DNA from: Bursaphelenchus xylophilus
Taxonomy: Eukaryota; Nematoda; Chromadorea; Rhabditida; Aphelenchoididae
NCBI GenBank assembly: GCA_904066235.2
Contig: CAJFCV020000006.1
Coordinates: 496,001 to 560,000, forward strand
Direction of reading: 5' to 3'
DNA length: 64,000 bases
A program made the translations under genes and the position numbers. This document shows, in pieces, positions 36,802 through 49,546 of the stretch (position 1 is the stretch's first letter; each line of letters begins with the position of its first letter). The notes beneath the pieces are model-generated. The model searched no databases. It was not told where the DNA came from and was given only the letters and a program-made list of their open reading frames with translations.

Positions 36802-37333
36802 TCTGAAAAAAAGGTAACAGTAAAAGAAAGTTTGTCGCAAAACATTTTTAAAAGCGAAAAATCACGTTACGCATGTCCAAAACAGGCTAAAACTTCAGTT
36901 ATCTTCCTGAAGATAGCATACACTCAAAACATTAATAGTTTTGTACCTGTATCCCCATCCTCCTAGGTTCCAAAAATTGTGAACAAAACCTAGTATAACA
37001 TCAACAAAAAATAATCAAATTACGATTCAAAAAAGATAAATTCTGCCATCAAAAACCTCGAGATTCAATCGGTTTGGACCCAAAACTTCAAGTTGAACAC
37101 GAAAAAGAAAAACGAAAAAATTCCTCTGACATTTCGTCTACGTGCGAGAAATTCCGATGATTCTGGGACATTACGCAACATTCGAGATCTCATGAAAAAT
37201 AAAAATATTTTGAAGTCCGAAGTACCTTTTAGCTCAATTTATGGCCAACAAATTTACAGTTGGATAAGGAGTTTACTAAATTTTTCCTTTTTAGACGCAG
37301 GTTTACTCGTATTTTTTTGGTTTGATATTGTTT
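36802..37333. promoter_or_regulatory. divergent promoter region of NDUFA9 and cul-4
   Basis: The only spacer between two head-to-head genes, AT-rich, with a TTTTTTCAG acceptor abutting the NDUFA9 start. No specific factor site is claimed. Confidence 0.45.
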
Positions 37334-40216
37334 ATGTCTGAGAGCAAATCAGTGGAGACAAGAAAGCGACAACGCTCGGGCGCTCCGGAAAAGGTAATTT
37401 TTGTTGAGTTTTTTTTTGAGTTTACGTAATGAGAGCGGTAGAAATTTAGATTTTTTTCCAGTTTAAGTACAATATTTTCTAGGAAAAGAAACGTGTGAGA
37501 ATGGCCGATCCACTTGAGAAGTTCTGCGACGGCGAGAACGTGCAGCCAGTGAATCCAAAGGCGAAGAATGGGCAAGCCAGATCCACAAAGCGATTGGTGA
37601 TCAAGAGTTTTCAACGTGAGTGGTTTTTTTGGGTTTATCCGAGTTTAGAGCGGTTCCAAGAGCCGAACACAAGTTCCTTCGACAAAAACTGGGGCATTCT
37701 TCACGATGCCATCGTCTCAATACAGGAGAAGCGGACTACGAAGGATGCGTTTGAGATCCTCTTCAAGGCCGTGGAGACCTTGTGCATGCAGGATTACGCG
37801 GATAATGTCTACAACAAAGTAATCGCACTTTTCGAGACTTTCTTGAAGTCAAGTTTGGGAGGTTTGGTCGACAAGATTACAGTGTCGGACAGAATGAAGT
37901 TTTTAAAAGCGATGCAATCTTTCTGGAACGACTATTGTCAACAGCTGGTGAGGATCCTTTTTTTGTTTCACCGGTTTTAGGACATGGTCCAGCGAATCTT
38001 CACCTACCTCGACCGCACGTACGTCATACAAAACCCGAGTATTCAAACAGTTTGGGATGCCGGTTTGGCGTCGTTTAAAAAATTGGTCATTGACAACATC
38101 AAAGTGTCCGAAAACCTTGTTCCTTTCATTTTGGACACCATTCGACGGGAAAGAGATGGAAATCTGGTCGACAGAGACTTGTTGAAGACTTTAAGCAGGA
38201 TGTACTTGGCCTTGAAAATATACGAAGATGTAAGTCTGCGTTTTATCTTTTATTAATTTGGGTTTTAGGTTTTGGAGCCTCGAATACTCTCGGACACTGA
38301 ACTTTACTATAACAAAGAGAGCCAAGAATGTATTCAGCAACTGGAAATTGGAGAATTTTTGCGTCATGTTGACAAACGACTGAACGACGAATCGGAAAGA
38401 ATCGACTTCTACCTGGATTATCGATCTCTGGAGCCACTACAACGCAAGGTTGACACTTGCTTTATTGAGTGTAATGTGGAGTTAATACTGCAAAAAGGTC
38501 AGGATTTCTAGAGCTTTAGATTTTATGATTTCACTGGGTTCATTTCGTCTATCTTAGGTGCTGAAAATCTACTTGCTCAGAAAAAGAAAGAGGATCTCCG
38601 TCTGATGTACAAGCTGTTTGGTCGAGTAAAGTCTGGCCACAATAGCTTGAAAACGGCGTTTACTGATTATATAAAGGTAAGTACGCTAGGAAAAGTAGAT
38701 TAAAACTTTTTAAATCAATCAATTATGTTCCCCATTTTTTCAGAAAATCGGTAGAGCCATGGTTTTGAACCCGGAGAACGAGAAGACCTTAGTTCAGGAT
38801 CTAATAAATCTGAAGGCGGACCTGGACAAAACGACCCAAGAATGTTTCGATAACAATGAGAAGTTTGTTCAGGGAGAGAAGGACGCTTTTGACTACTTCA
38901 TCAATCAACGGCCGAACAAACCAGCCGAACTCGTCGCCAAATACATGGATTCGAAACTGAGGCTGGGAAACAAGGAATGCTCGGAGGATGAACTTGACCA
39001 CATCATGGATAAGGTCATCCTGCTGTTTAGATTCATTCAAGGTGGGTTGAAAGGCAAATTTTGAAAGCATTTGGTCTTTTTTGCACAAGGAACGGTTGCT
39101 AAAATATGACCTTCTTTTTCGGTTTTTAGGCAAGGACGTATTCGAAGCTTTCTACAAGAAAGCCTTGGCCAAAAGACTTCTAATGGGCCGAAGTGCCTCG
39201 GTGGACTCGGAAAAAGCGATGCTTTACAAGCTGAAGAACGGTAAGATGGTTGAAAAGTGTTTGATCGCATCGTTTCCAGAATGTGGAGCCCAATTCACGC
39301 AGAAATTGGAAGGAATGTTCAAGGATATGGAGATCAGCAAGGAATTGTCCAACAACTTTGGCCAATACGTGTCCCAAAACAATCCTGAACTATCTCAAAT
39401 CGAGTTCGGTGTCTCCGTCCTGACCATGGGACATTGGCCAAACTACCCAGTGATGAGTGTCACAATTCCAATGGCCCTCAAAGAACAAGAGTTGGCGTTC
39501 GAAAAGTTCTACACAACAAAGCACAACGGAAGAAAACTCCAATGGCAGCACAGTTTAGCCTCTGCGATTCTGAAAGCCACATTCAGGGAGAAGGTGAAGA
39601 AAGAATTGGACGTCTCAATGTTCCAAGCCCTGGTGTTGTTGAAGTTCAACGAGAAACTGAAGGTGTCGTATAAGGAAATCGAAAAAGCAACTCAAATTGG
39701 TAAGTTGAATTGATTCTGTCGTGGTTTTACTTGATGCTGATTGTTATTAGTTTTATAGAGGAAAGCGAATTAAAACGGACGTTGCAATCTTTGGCATGTG
39801 GAAAAATGAGGGTGCTGTTAAAAGAACCAAAGGGAAAAGATATTGGAAATGACGACGAATTTGTTTTCAACGAGAACTTCAACGATCGACTGTACAGGAT
39901 CAGAATCTCACAAGTCATGATGAAGGAAACGGTAAGGCTGTTTATTTTTATTTTATTCTGTCTTTAGGAAAGCGAACACCGACAAACGGAGGAACAAGTG
40001 AACCAAGACCGGCAATATCAAATCGACGCCGCTATCGTCCGAATCATGAAGACCCGCAAAGTCCTCGCCCATAATCTTCTCCTCACAGAACTCTACAATC
40101 AGCTTCGATTCCCGGCGAAACCAATCGACTTGAAACGACGAATCGAATCCCTCATCGACCGAGAATACGTCTCGCGCGACAAACAGGACGCCCAGTTATA
40201 CCATTATGTCGCATAA
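37334..40216 (+). CDS. cul-4: cullin 4, scaffold of CRL4 ubiquitin ligases
   Basis: Scaffold joining DDB1-type substrate receptors to the RING protein RBX1. Eleven exons: 37334-37393, 37483-37615, 37649-37947, 37981-38229, 38269-38497, 38558-38676, 38744-39041, 39130-39240, 39280-39699, 39759-39931, 39968-40216; 779 residues, near the human CUL4 size. A basic N-terminus (ETRKRQRS) is followed by cullin repeats, then the cullin-homology domain ([33 protein letters not shown]). The CUL4-type [14 protein letters not shown] and the C-terminal winged helix follow. The NEDD8 acceptor Lys is in IVRIMKTRK at about residue 725, and the protein ends in the conserved YHYVA. Two introns are 33 bases long. 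The family call is secure; CUL4 rather than CUL1-3 rests on the C-terminal segments. Confidence 0.95.
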
Positions 40217-40296
40217 GGGCGGCTTTTATTCGAATTTGTTATACCATGTAATGTTCACACCCCGTTGTTATCTGTTGAATTTTGAGGAAACTATTC

Positions 40297-40302
40297 AATA
40301 AA
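40297..40302 (+). terminator. cul-4 polyadenylation signal
   Basis: AATAAA 81 bases after the cul-4 stop, in the short tail-to-tail spacer with IBA57. Confidence 0.75.
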
Positions 40303-40418
40303 TTTGTTCTAATACGTTGGCTGGAGTAATTTTTTGGTGGATTTGTTTGAAATATTCTTCTACACACTAATTAATTTATTCTTCTCTACCGGTTCTACAA
40401 AAATCTACTCAACTGGTC

Positions 40419-41603
40419 CTAATTTGCATCTCTTAATTCCTCTGGCCACCAGTCAGGTATTCTTGGTTTGATGGGCTCTTTTTTGACGAATAAGGGCTCT
40501 TTGATCGACTCCAGGTGCACCAATCCAATTCCTTTGAAACCTTTTGATCGAATGACCTTTCCCCTCCGTTGATTGTCCAGCGTGCGAATGAAGCCTTCGC
40601 AGTTCTCCACCGTGGCTGTAAATGGTACTAGTCGCTTTCTGATGACTCCAGTATGATGTGTCCTTGCTATGAGTTCTTGGCCAACGTAGCAACCTGAAAT
40701 TTTTATATTATTCATGAAGGCTCTTCAAACCGAATAATACCTAAAAATTGAAACAAAAGGAATGAAATGCACTTGCCTTTATCAAAACTAATTCCATTCA
40801 TAATGTCTCCATTTACGTTCAACGGTATCTGATCATATAATTCATCCCGACCCTCTGGAATACCGTAGTCCATTCGTCTTTCCACGTAGTCTTCTTCGCT
40901 TGTAGATGCTTGAACTTCTCCTAACAATCGATATCCAAATCCTTTTGCGCGAGCATCCTCCAACGCTCCGTCCACAGGAGTTTCCGAAAAGTTGATGGGG
41001 GTCTCGTCAAGTATAATATCAGCCTTCTTTCGGAGACGGTACAGCGTGAGTGTCTTCACGAAGCTCTCACGGTTAAATCCGTCCACTTCAAGTAAGTAGT
41101 TGTCCCGCTCATGCGAATAAATGAAGAGGTCGCTGACTATTCGACCGCGAGGGCCGAGGATGAAGGAGTATATCATTTTCTTGGCTTCTAGCAGGCTGAA
41201 ATTGAGAAATCAAAGTCAGAAATAAATAAAAAAGAAGAAGAAGTGATAAATATGTATTAAAAGCAAATTAGTTGCAAGGATCCAAATGTTTACTCGCTAA
41301 ATCCCAAAAACAAAGGTAACATTGATGCTTTACTTGGTACTTTGTCAATTAGATATAATTTTTGCCAAAAAATCTGCCCGTAAGATACTGAGAAGTGAGA
41401 TCCCTGCATAAGCGCACTCCTCATTAGTAAATCGTTGCCGTGGATACAAAAAACGGTTCAGATATGGATTGTACTATCTAAAAACCAAAACAAACAAAAA
41501 GAACTTACAAAATATCATTGGTAACAATTCCTTGCAAGAACGGGGTAGCCTCGGGTCCACATATCCGAATCAGCGACTTGCTGGCCAGGCGTATGACGGA
41601 CAT
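40419..41603 (-). CDS. IBA57/CAF17-like mitochondrial iron-sulfur cluster assembly factor
   Basis: Folate-binding (YgfZ/GcvT-like) protein needed for mitochondrial [4Fe-4S] maturation. Exons 41603-41509, 41195-40777, 40693-40419; 262 residues. The diagnostic signature [17 protein letters not shown] spans the second splice junction, with the catalytically relevant Cys at about residue 173. It is followed by VIRKRLVPF. Upstream, [13 protein letters not shown] and the RMDYGIPEG segment also match. The second intron (40694-40776) begins with GCAAGT, a GC-AG intron. No other donor restores the signature in frame. The N-terminus is short, so a mitochondrial presequence is weak or lies in an unseen 5' exon. 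C. elegans relative F39H2.3 (from memory). Confidence 0.92.
40694..40776 (-). other. GC-AG intron in the IBA57 gene
   Basis: Donor AAAG|GCAAGT and acceptor AATTTCAG|GT. Splicing here rebuilds [11 protein letters not shown], the invariant family motif. Confidence 0.85.
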
Positions 41604-42830
41604 AATCCGCCAGCTTCGCAATGAATTACGACTAAAAATAAAACATCGGCCGGATTTTTCGGCCGGTTATTTTGGCAGTCAATAGTGACACTTCGTCCAA
41701 TTTTGTTGCACTTCGTCGATCAGAGGACAAGAGAAGTTTTATACGAGAGAACTGAGAGGCTCTTCGAGGAAAGGAAGGTCATGTTCGATGAAAACAGCGT
41801 CAAACCAGGTGGATTGAGGATATAAAAATCTCCAAATAGATGCGCTCTTATTTTGGTAGCCGTTTTATGAAAGTAGTTAGTGTTCTAATTGAGCTTCTTT
41901 TTGTTCGAAATTACAATCAAATCTGAAGGTTGCATGTCTTCTGTGGGTGTTATTTGGCGTTTTTCGCGCAATCGTTCTTTTTATGTGCGTTCGAATCTTG
42001 TTTTCCCCCGGGCACGCTGTTTCTGCTCCCGTTACTCTTTGAATTCTGCTACTATTCTTTGCACATTCTTTTGGTATCTCTTATCGTTGGTATCGAAATA
42101 GCGAACATTGCGGTCGCGGCTGATGAAATTCTGTCTTATCTTTGATTTTTATTCTCTGATACGAGAAGATGGGGAAATTTTTGGGTTATTGTTTTCGCTG
42201 ATAATCGCTTAGTGTGCTATTAGGCTGCTACAGCGAATTAATTCAGTTTGAAACTATGTTGTGTGAATGGCCACAAATTTCAATTTTACTCACTAATTAT
42301 GACTGTATCCCCATCGAAGACTACGGTTAGACGTCAGGCCTTTTTTTGAATTGGAAAGAGAGTTTTGTATCCGTGTTAATGATTCATCATTTAGTTTACA
42401 GCGGTATAAACATTGAATTCTTTGAAAACAGTTTGTGAATAAAAATTTTCACTGCTGCGCCCCAAAAAACAAGTTCGTTCGAAAACATGAGAGAAAGGGG
42501 AAATAACAGACGAAGTTTGGGTCTATTCAGCTTTTCTTTTCTTTGCAGACTTTTGTTTTTATTAGTGATAGATTGCTTTTCTTACTTATATAGCTATTTT
42601 GCACTGCTTTTCCAAGAAGCATTACTCACTCCCCATATAAAACCCATTTTTTAGCTTTATTTGCTGAGTAGCCATATAAAGATTCTAATTAGTCATCGAT
42701 TTTTTAGCCAGATTATATTGGTTTAGTAAACATTGTCGGATTTTACGTGTGTCATTGTGTTTTTACTCGTGCTTTTTTACTAATATATGCTAATACTGCT
42801 GTCTTTTAAGGTGTAAATCATCCATTCATA
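41604..42830. other. divergent spacer between IBA57 and lmp-1
   Basis: AT-rich, presumably with both promoters. A ttttaag acceptor at about 42824-42830 upstream of the lmp-1 ATG may be its trans-splice site. Open frames here are short and unlike known proteins. Confidence 0.45.
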
Positions 42831-43905
42831 ATGAAATCTCTCTTCGCTTCGACTCTTTTCCGTAAGTTTTTCTTGTTTATGTTTCAATTTTAGAAATGAA
42901 GAGGGAAGATCTTGCTTTAGCTTATAAGCCTGTCATAAAACTGTTGCAAACATAAAGGTCTTGCGCAGTGTATAAAATTTCCACCATTCATGCAAAATAA
43001 AATTTAAATTTCAGTATCTCTGTTCGTTGGTTTGAACGCCTTTGATGTTGCCATCCCATATGATGACGCCCAGCAGAACCCTCAGTACTGTATCATCTTC
43101 CAAGGCAATGCTACAGGAACCATTGAATACGAAACCTCTGATGTAAGCGAAAAAACTTGATTTACAGCTAAATTTTGTCTGATAGATTGCAAAGTCCGAT
43201 TTTAGAACAAGACCGCTAACTTTGACTTCGAGGTCGATGAGACCAGCGTGAATGTGAGCGGAACTTGCATTGATGTCAAGAAGAATGTGTCCAGTGAAGC
43301 TTTCAGCGTTGACTTTTTGATCAAAGGATCTTCTCCAACAGTCCGCCAATGGAAATTGACTGCTGAATTTGCCCATGATGAAAAACAACAAAAGAACTTC
43401 GTTCTTTCGAACTTGGGGTTGTTCGTTTATATTCCGGACCATCTCAACTCTACCGGTATGTCACTATTGAATGTTGTTTCTTGAATGGCGGCCTTTACCA
43501 GAAAAGACCTTGTAGACGGGTTTTTTGGGACAATTAACAGGTTGTTGTTTTACAGACCAAACTGTCAAGTACGTCCTCGACAAGTCCGATGAAGCTTGGG
43601 ACGCCTCCGATGAAAACGGATTCACCTGCTCGGAGTCTCCATTCTACCTCGTTCAGAAGTCCAACGGCCCCGCCCTGAAGGCCACCGTGAAGTTCGAGAA
43701 GGTCCGTGTTCTCGCGTTCGCCCGTGTCCCTCAGCCCAGCTTCCCTAAAGACCAGATCTTCGAGCAGTGCAACTTGGACACCAAGACTTCCGACCTGGTC
43801 CCAATCATCGTCGGAGCTTGCCTCGCTGGGTTGGTCATCGTCGTCCTGGTCGCCTACTTGATCGGCCGTGCCCGTGCCCGTCGTCAGGGATACGCCTCGG
43901 TCTAA
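42831..43905 (+). CDS. lmp-1: lysosome-associated membrane protein (LAMP family)
   Basis: Lysosomal type I membrane glycoprotein. Four exons: 42831-42861, 43015-43142, 43206-43455, 43556-43905; 252 residues. A signal peptide (MKSLFASTLF..LFVGLNA) is followed by a lumenal domain with several N-glycosylation sequons (GNATG, NKTA, NVSG, NVSS, NSTD) and paired cysteines. One transmembrane helix (IIVGACLAGLVIVVLVAYLI) follows, then an 11-residue tail ending in GYASV. That tail is the Gly-Tyr-x-x-hydrophobic lysosomal sorting motif at the extreme C-terminus, as in LAMP proteins. The last exon shows strongly C-ending codon use, suggesting high expression. The name follows the single C. elegans LAMP-like gene (from memory). 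Confidence 0.88.
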
Positions 43906-44329
43906 ATCGGAGAAGATCTGGTGGTATTACGAGGATGTGAGGGGTTCTCTTGGGGTTCCTAAAACTTCCCGTAATTTCTAGCCACGATTGTTGAGTATTT
44001 ACAGATTTTATTCAAGCGTCGCCAGTTTTATTCATATTTTTTGTAAAATTCATTTTTTCGGAAGAAGATTGTAAATTTTTGGGTGTTTTTGGAAATTATG
44101 GGTAAATTATTGCTGCAAATTACTACTTTACAATCCCTTCCGACGTTTATAGTCTTTATATCTTTTTTTCAACCAGAACATATTTGTTTGTAGTTGTAAA
44201 AATCACCACAATGTGATCCACAGAAAGGTTTTTTGTGCCTTTTACCAACGGGATACCCTTTTTCATTCTTTTCCAGAATTTTTTCTATCTTCAGCTCCAC
44301 TCTTTTTGTTCAATATTGTAGACATGAGT

Positions 44330-44335
44330 AATAAA
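44330..44335 (+). terminator. lmp-1 polyadenylation signal
   Basis: AATAAA about 425 bases after the lmp-1 stop, with no earlier canonical signal seen. Confidence 0.5.
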
Positions 44336-44544
44336 GTTTATTCTTTTAAAAAACGTCAAACTGGTTCAATTCTGTTTCAACTTGAAGAAATGTGGCTACC
44401 GACCATTCTAAGAAAGTTTGCCGTTAATTTTTTGAAATCGCACCGTACTTTGGGTTGCTGTTACGTGATTCGATTTTCCATAACTCGAAAATCAGATGTC
44501 GTAGTGAGACTGTCGACCTACGCTCGAAATTTAGAAAAATGTTT

Positions 44545-44738
44545 TTACGCTTTTTCAAAAGTGCGGAGACATTTTCCGGCCTTTTTCGCACCCCACCGTG
44601 CATGTTGCGCGTCGAAATCGTTTTCGAAACATTTTGCACTGCGCAAATTCTTTTCGTACGCACTAAATTCGCGATGACTGAGTTTTGTGCACGGTGCGGC
44701 CCACGACAAAATGTCTCCGCACTTTGGAAAAAGCGTAA
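44545..44738. repeat. imperfect fold-back repeat
   Basis: TTACGCTTTTTCAAAAGTGC at 44545 and the following GGAGACATTTTCC pair with 44708-44738 (AAAATGTCTCCGCAC...GCGTAA), with only a few mismatches. Inner segments around GCACCGTGCA also pair. Probably the remnant of an inverted-repeat transposon; its outer ends and target duplication were not identified. Confidence 0.6.
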
Positions 44739-45086
44739 TAGCATATGGGTTTCTTTTTGGACTTTGAGAGGTTTTTCATTAAAAATTATACTCCGATCGA
44801 ATAAAATTAACTTTTCAGCAAATTTATGATTCAATAATATTTGATAACCAAGAAACTGTAAAACAACAATCGATAAGAGATTTTCTTTATTTGTAATTAG
44901 TGACACGTTATATTAACCAAAAAATAAGCGAATTTATCAGTAAAAAAGGTGCGACATAAAAAAAAGGTGATGACACGATAAAGACGCCAAATTATGTGTC
45001 CTAGCAAACGAAATTCCTAAAATTATACCGTCCAGTCAAAAAAAAATTATTACACGTTTTAATACCAAAACAAAGAACTCCATATT

Positions 45087-48000
45087 CTACCACATGGGGT
45101 TGTTTTTGCTTTCTAATAGCCTGCGGGCGTTGATTGCTGCCCGTTTCTTGGCTTCGCAAAAGATCTTGTAGGTCCCCTGTCCATAATAGGAGTCGTAGGC
45201 TTCTTCATCGTAGTCATTGGGGATTTCCTTTCCAATACTTTCAGGGTTTTTGAGGTAGTAGTCGGTCCATTCCCGTTCGACCTTGGCCGGATCGCAGCCC
45301 GGTTTCTCCACTACTGCTCGGACTGCTGGGGCTGAAATTTGGGGAGATACGTTTATAAAAAAAACAAAAATCCCCTTATTTCGTGATGTATCTGTATAAC
45401 AATTTAAACGTAATGAAAAAACCTTATTCTCTATACGATTCTCACTCTAATTTCTTGCAAAAAAATCAAGAAACATCTCTAACACTTTCCTTACCAGGTG
45501 CAAACGAATTTCCGCCAATTCCCCATGATCCAGGCAATTCTTCCGTATACTTCTTATTTTTAGCTTCCATTTTTCGTTCCGCTTTACTTTTTCCGGTGTG
45601 CTTCTCGTATTCGGCTTCAATTTTCTTCCGTAAAACTCCAATCGTACTCCTGATTCGATTCGAATTCTTGACAGAAATTCCTGGCACATTTAATTCATGT
45701 TTCAACTCTTCGATTTGCGCGTTTATTCGTCTGATATTCGGGTTGTTCTTAAGGGCTTCTTCGCTGTCGGCTGTTGGGAAAACCAAACAAACATCGTCGT
45801 ATTCCTTTGGCGGAGACTTTCTGCTGGTCGACTGACCAATCTTACTAAGCAATTCCTTCATATCGTTGGCCGACAAACCAGCATCCCTTAAAATGTCTTT
45901 CGTATCCTTGGGGCCATCTTTTGGCTTTGGCTCGATGATATTGAAGTTCTTGAGGCCCTGTTGGATGACCTTAGACTTGTCGACATCATCTCTTGTTAAT
46001 CCCATCTCTTCGGCTACCGCATAAACCATGCTCTTCTCCACATGCCCGGTGTTGTCTTGGAAGGCCTGTAACTCCATTAAAACTCCGAGGGCTTTCCTTG
46101 TAAACGTCTTTTGTTCTTCCTCGCTCGATCGTTTCTTTATTTCATTTTTAGCATTCTTCTCCACCGATTGCAGGGCCGATTTCAGCCCAGTGTCTCCGAG
46201 CTGGGCCAAGAACTGGCTGGTCTTTTTCTCCCAGTCCCTTTCGTCTTTCACTGGGGATTTAGTCAGCCGCCTCGGAGATCGAGAGCGCCGCTCGCGACTG
46301 CGCCGGCGTTCTCGAGAACGAGAGCGGCGTTTGTCACGGGAATCACGGTGAGAAGAAGACGAAGAACTTCTAAACAATAACAGTAATTTCTTTAAGCACA
46401 GCAAAAAAACTTTCCGAATTTTCAGGCCAAGAGCTCATGTTTTTACAAACTCTTTTAGAACCTCGACCTTTTCACTCTGTTCCTTGATTTAACGCAACGG
46501 AACTTTCTTCGCAAGGCAACTAAATCTCAAAAAAAAACTTACGACTTTTTCTCCGTTTCTTTGCTTTTCTTAGAGTCTTTTTCGCGCGAACGTTCTTTGT
46601 CTTTAGACTTTTCGTTGTCCCCACGACTTTTTGGACGATCGGCATCTTTTTCTTTAGGAACGACCTCAACTTTAGTAGGGTCATTTCGTTTCGGAGGGCT
46701 ATCCGATGTCTCCATTAGGAAATCATCTAAAATACCATTTAAAATAATAGTTTTTGGACAAACTTAAACAAAGCCAAAAAGTCCTCACCAGTAGCCATGA
46801 CTTTCCATGAATGATCAACGTATTCATGATAATCGGGCCAGATTCGGCGGATATCATCGATATTCAAGATGCATCGCATTCGGTTGACAACCGCACCACT
46901 TCCTTCGATACTCTGGACTTTTTTGCATACAAATTGCAGAAACTTGCTGCGCATCTCTGGAGACTCATGTTCCTGCGCTTTTTGGTGGAAGACTTTGTAG
47001 TTTCGGAACTGAAAATGAACCTTTAATAATTAGAACTTATTTCAGCTTGTTTTGAGAAAGGTTCCTCCACGCTATGATATGCCAACTTAAAAGTTTGACG
47101 GGTTTTTCTCGTTAATTTACTCTAAAACGTCTGCGCTCATCTTGCATTTCACCCAGACAAATTTAGTCAACGTTATATTCTCAATAGTCTTACCAAAAAG
47201 TTCATTCTATGCATATCAGCGGTCAGGTGGTTAAACATCTCGGAAACTGTTGTCCAGTGATTGCACATTCCACAGTAATAAGTTTCCAATTCCGGGTGTT
47301 GATAGCAAATAATCTGATATAAAGCGGAAACTCCGAGAATTCCATCTCGTTTCTTGACGACTTCGTTAAACAACAGCGGCGGATCTTCTGGAGGGATACG
47401 ATCAAATCCTTGAGACCACACTAAAAACTCAAAATTGTACCTTTTTTGTATATCCTTGGGCTCAAATCGGAGCTAGCTGATAACTTATTTCCCAAAAATC
47501 GAGCATTTATAAAAGATGGACTCTTTCTTACAGTATTCTAGGAGAGCAGGAATGTTCGTAATTTGGGTGAGATCGCGTTTGTAGAGTTCCGCACGGGCTT
47601 GGAACAATCTCTCCGTGGGGTCGATGAAGACTGGCTGTGGGACTACTGGCGGTGGCTGCATGATTGGGGTTTTCATATCGCCGGCGTTGAGCATTGGTTG
47701 TCCCATTGGTGCAACACTTGTGCTCACGGGTGGGAATCCGACACCCATCGGCATGGATAAGGTCGGTGGAGGTCCTAATGGAAAGCCGGGGATGGGCTGA
47801 GCCCCTGGAGGGAGAAGGAAAGGAGGTGGCATGCCGAGCGCTGGCGGAGGCACACCCATGCCTGGCGGAGGCACACCCATGCCTGGCGGAGGAAATGGTG
47901 GAAGCGTGTTGAACAAGCCAGGAGGAGGCATTGTGAGTTGAGAAACCTTCTTGATGTCGGAAACTGAAATAGACGCGGCCAATGGAGGTTGCTCAACCCG

Positions 48001-49546
48001 TTCCTCTCTTTTCTTTTCCTTTCTAGCGTTCGGATCGACGAGTGTTGGTGGTGGAATATTAATTCTAGCAGGGTCCAGCTTGCTCTTTACTTGTGCCCGT
48101 AGATAAGGGGGTAGATTTACGGTCATCCTCTCCAGCTCCTCTTGCTGGGCCAGAAGCCGCAGTTGTTCTTGAACCGCGTTGTCATCATTCGCTTGAGATT
48201 TATACCTGAAAATTCGAGCAAAATCGTTTATTAAACCATCAAAATAGGATAATATTATAAGGACAATGACACAAAACATGACTAAAGTTACCTTTGCTCC
48301 ATAGAAGGCAACTCATTGATCTTCTGCAAGGCCTCTGTCGGATTTTTGACACCTGGAATTGTAGAAAAAAATAAAAATTGGATAATAGTTAACCTGTATG
48401 AGATCTTTTTGGATGTCTCAAGCGCCATTTTGCGTTGGACAAAATAAATTCGTCAAAAACTTTAAGAAAAGAAGTAGAAATTTCTCTAAATCAAGAAGGG
48501 TTTTTTTTAACCCAGCTGGATTACGGAGTAGTAGAGATTCCTTGAATCATTCCAATAAAACAACAACCAACATAAACAACCAATATGCGCCTCGATCGAG
48601 AGCAAACAGAATAAAATGGAACAAATTATACCTTGTCTAGCCAAGATCTCCATTGTATCCGGGATTTCCAGCGCTTCAGCATTGGAATCCCATCGTGATC
48701 TCCGCTTTTTATCCTCAATTGGAGGTGCATTTCGGATTCGATGTCCAAAAACAAGGGTACCGGTGCGTTCCGGAGTTTCGTCTCGCGGGATATGGCTGTT
48801 CACGGTTATCTTAATGGTCTTCTTCTTCTCGGGATCATATGTCCGCCTAAAGCCATGATGATCTTCCTCTCCATCTGAGATCGACATTTCCGAATCGGAA
48901 CGACGACGCTCATCGGAACGTGAGCGTCTCTCCTCGGAACGACGACGTTCACCGGAACGTGAGCGTCTCTCCTCTCTGGAAGACGACCGGTAACGATCTG
49001 GAGAACCGCGACGGTCAGGAGAGAAGCGGCTAAAGTTCATAAGTCAAACCACAAAAAATTGGAAACAATGGACATTAAAATTAGGTATCAAAAGGTCGAT
49101 CTCGAAAAAACATCATCGAATAGCCTTATAAAGGAAAGGAAATCTGCAAACTTGGCTCTTCCAAAAACAGCACTTTTTTAAACTATATTAGACGACTTCA
49201 CCGCCTTTATTCCTAAACACAAAAGAAACGACAAAAAGATTCTTACCTTCTTCCATTGCTGACACGAACTCTGGTTGGTGAGACACTGCGACTTCGATGC
49301 CGATATTCTCGCTCTCGTTCTCTACTACTTCGACGGCGGGATGGAGAATGGTCTCTCTCGGGACTTCCCTAGAAACATGGGTAATATAAAAAAACATGGC
49401 ATTTGACAAAACCAAAATCTGAACTTAAGTTAGGCAGTGAGTGCCAAATATTCAGTAAAAAGAGAAATCAAACAGAAACTTACCCTGGGGTATCTAGGCT
49501 TTGCACTGTTCAAATAAGTTTCACGAATGCCTGGGCGGCCAAACAT
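45087..49546 (-). CDS. RS-domain protein with matrin-type zinc finger, putative splicing or transcription factor
   Basis: Ten exons: 49546-49484, 49368-49247, 49029-48632, 48352-48292, 48205-47532, 47420-47194, 47008-46789, 46726-46543, 46369-45495, 45331-45087; all phases close, 1022 residues. The N-terminus is rich in Arg-Ser/Glu repeats. A Pro-rich block (PPPGMGVPPPGMGVPPP) comes next, then a matrin-type C2H2 finger (YYCGMCN...FNHLTADMH). A second RS/Lys-Glu block and a coiled, charged C-terminal half follow. This composition is typical of nuclear proteins at the spliceosome or the transcription-splicing interface. The exact family was not recognised (ZNF318-like proteins share the finger-plus-charged layout), so no symbol is given. 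Confidence 0.8.

Larger units (their letters stand above)
43906..45086. other. lmp-1 3' UTR and repeat-bearing spacer
   Basis: lmp-1 has an AATAAA at 44330-44335. Beyond it is an imperfect fold-back sequence centred on 44545-44738. Frames open on both strands across this stretch follow from the fold-back and are not supported as genes. Confidence 0.5.

Noticed and set aside
44213..44906. Open frames on both strands beyond lmp-1
   Set aside because: Explained by the fold-back repeat; the same sequence reads open in either direction.
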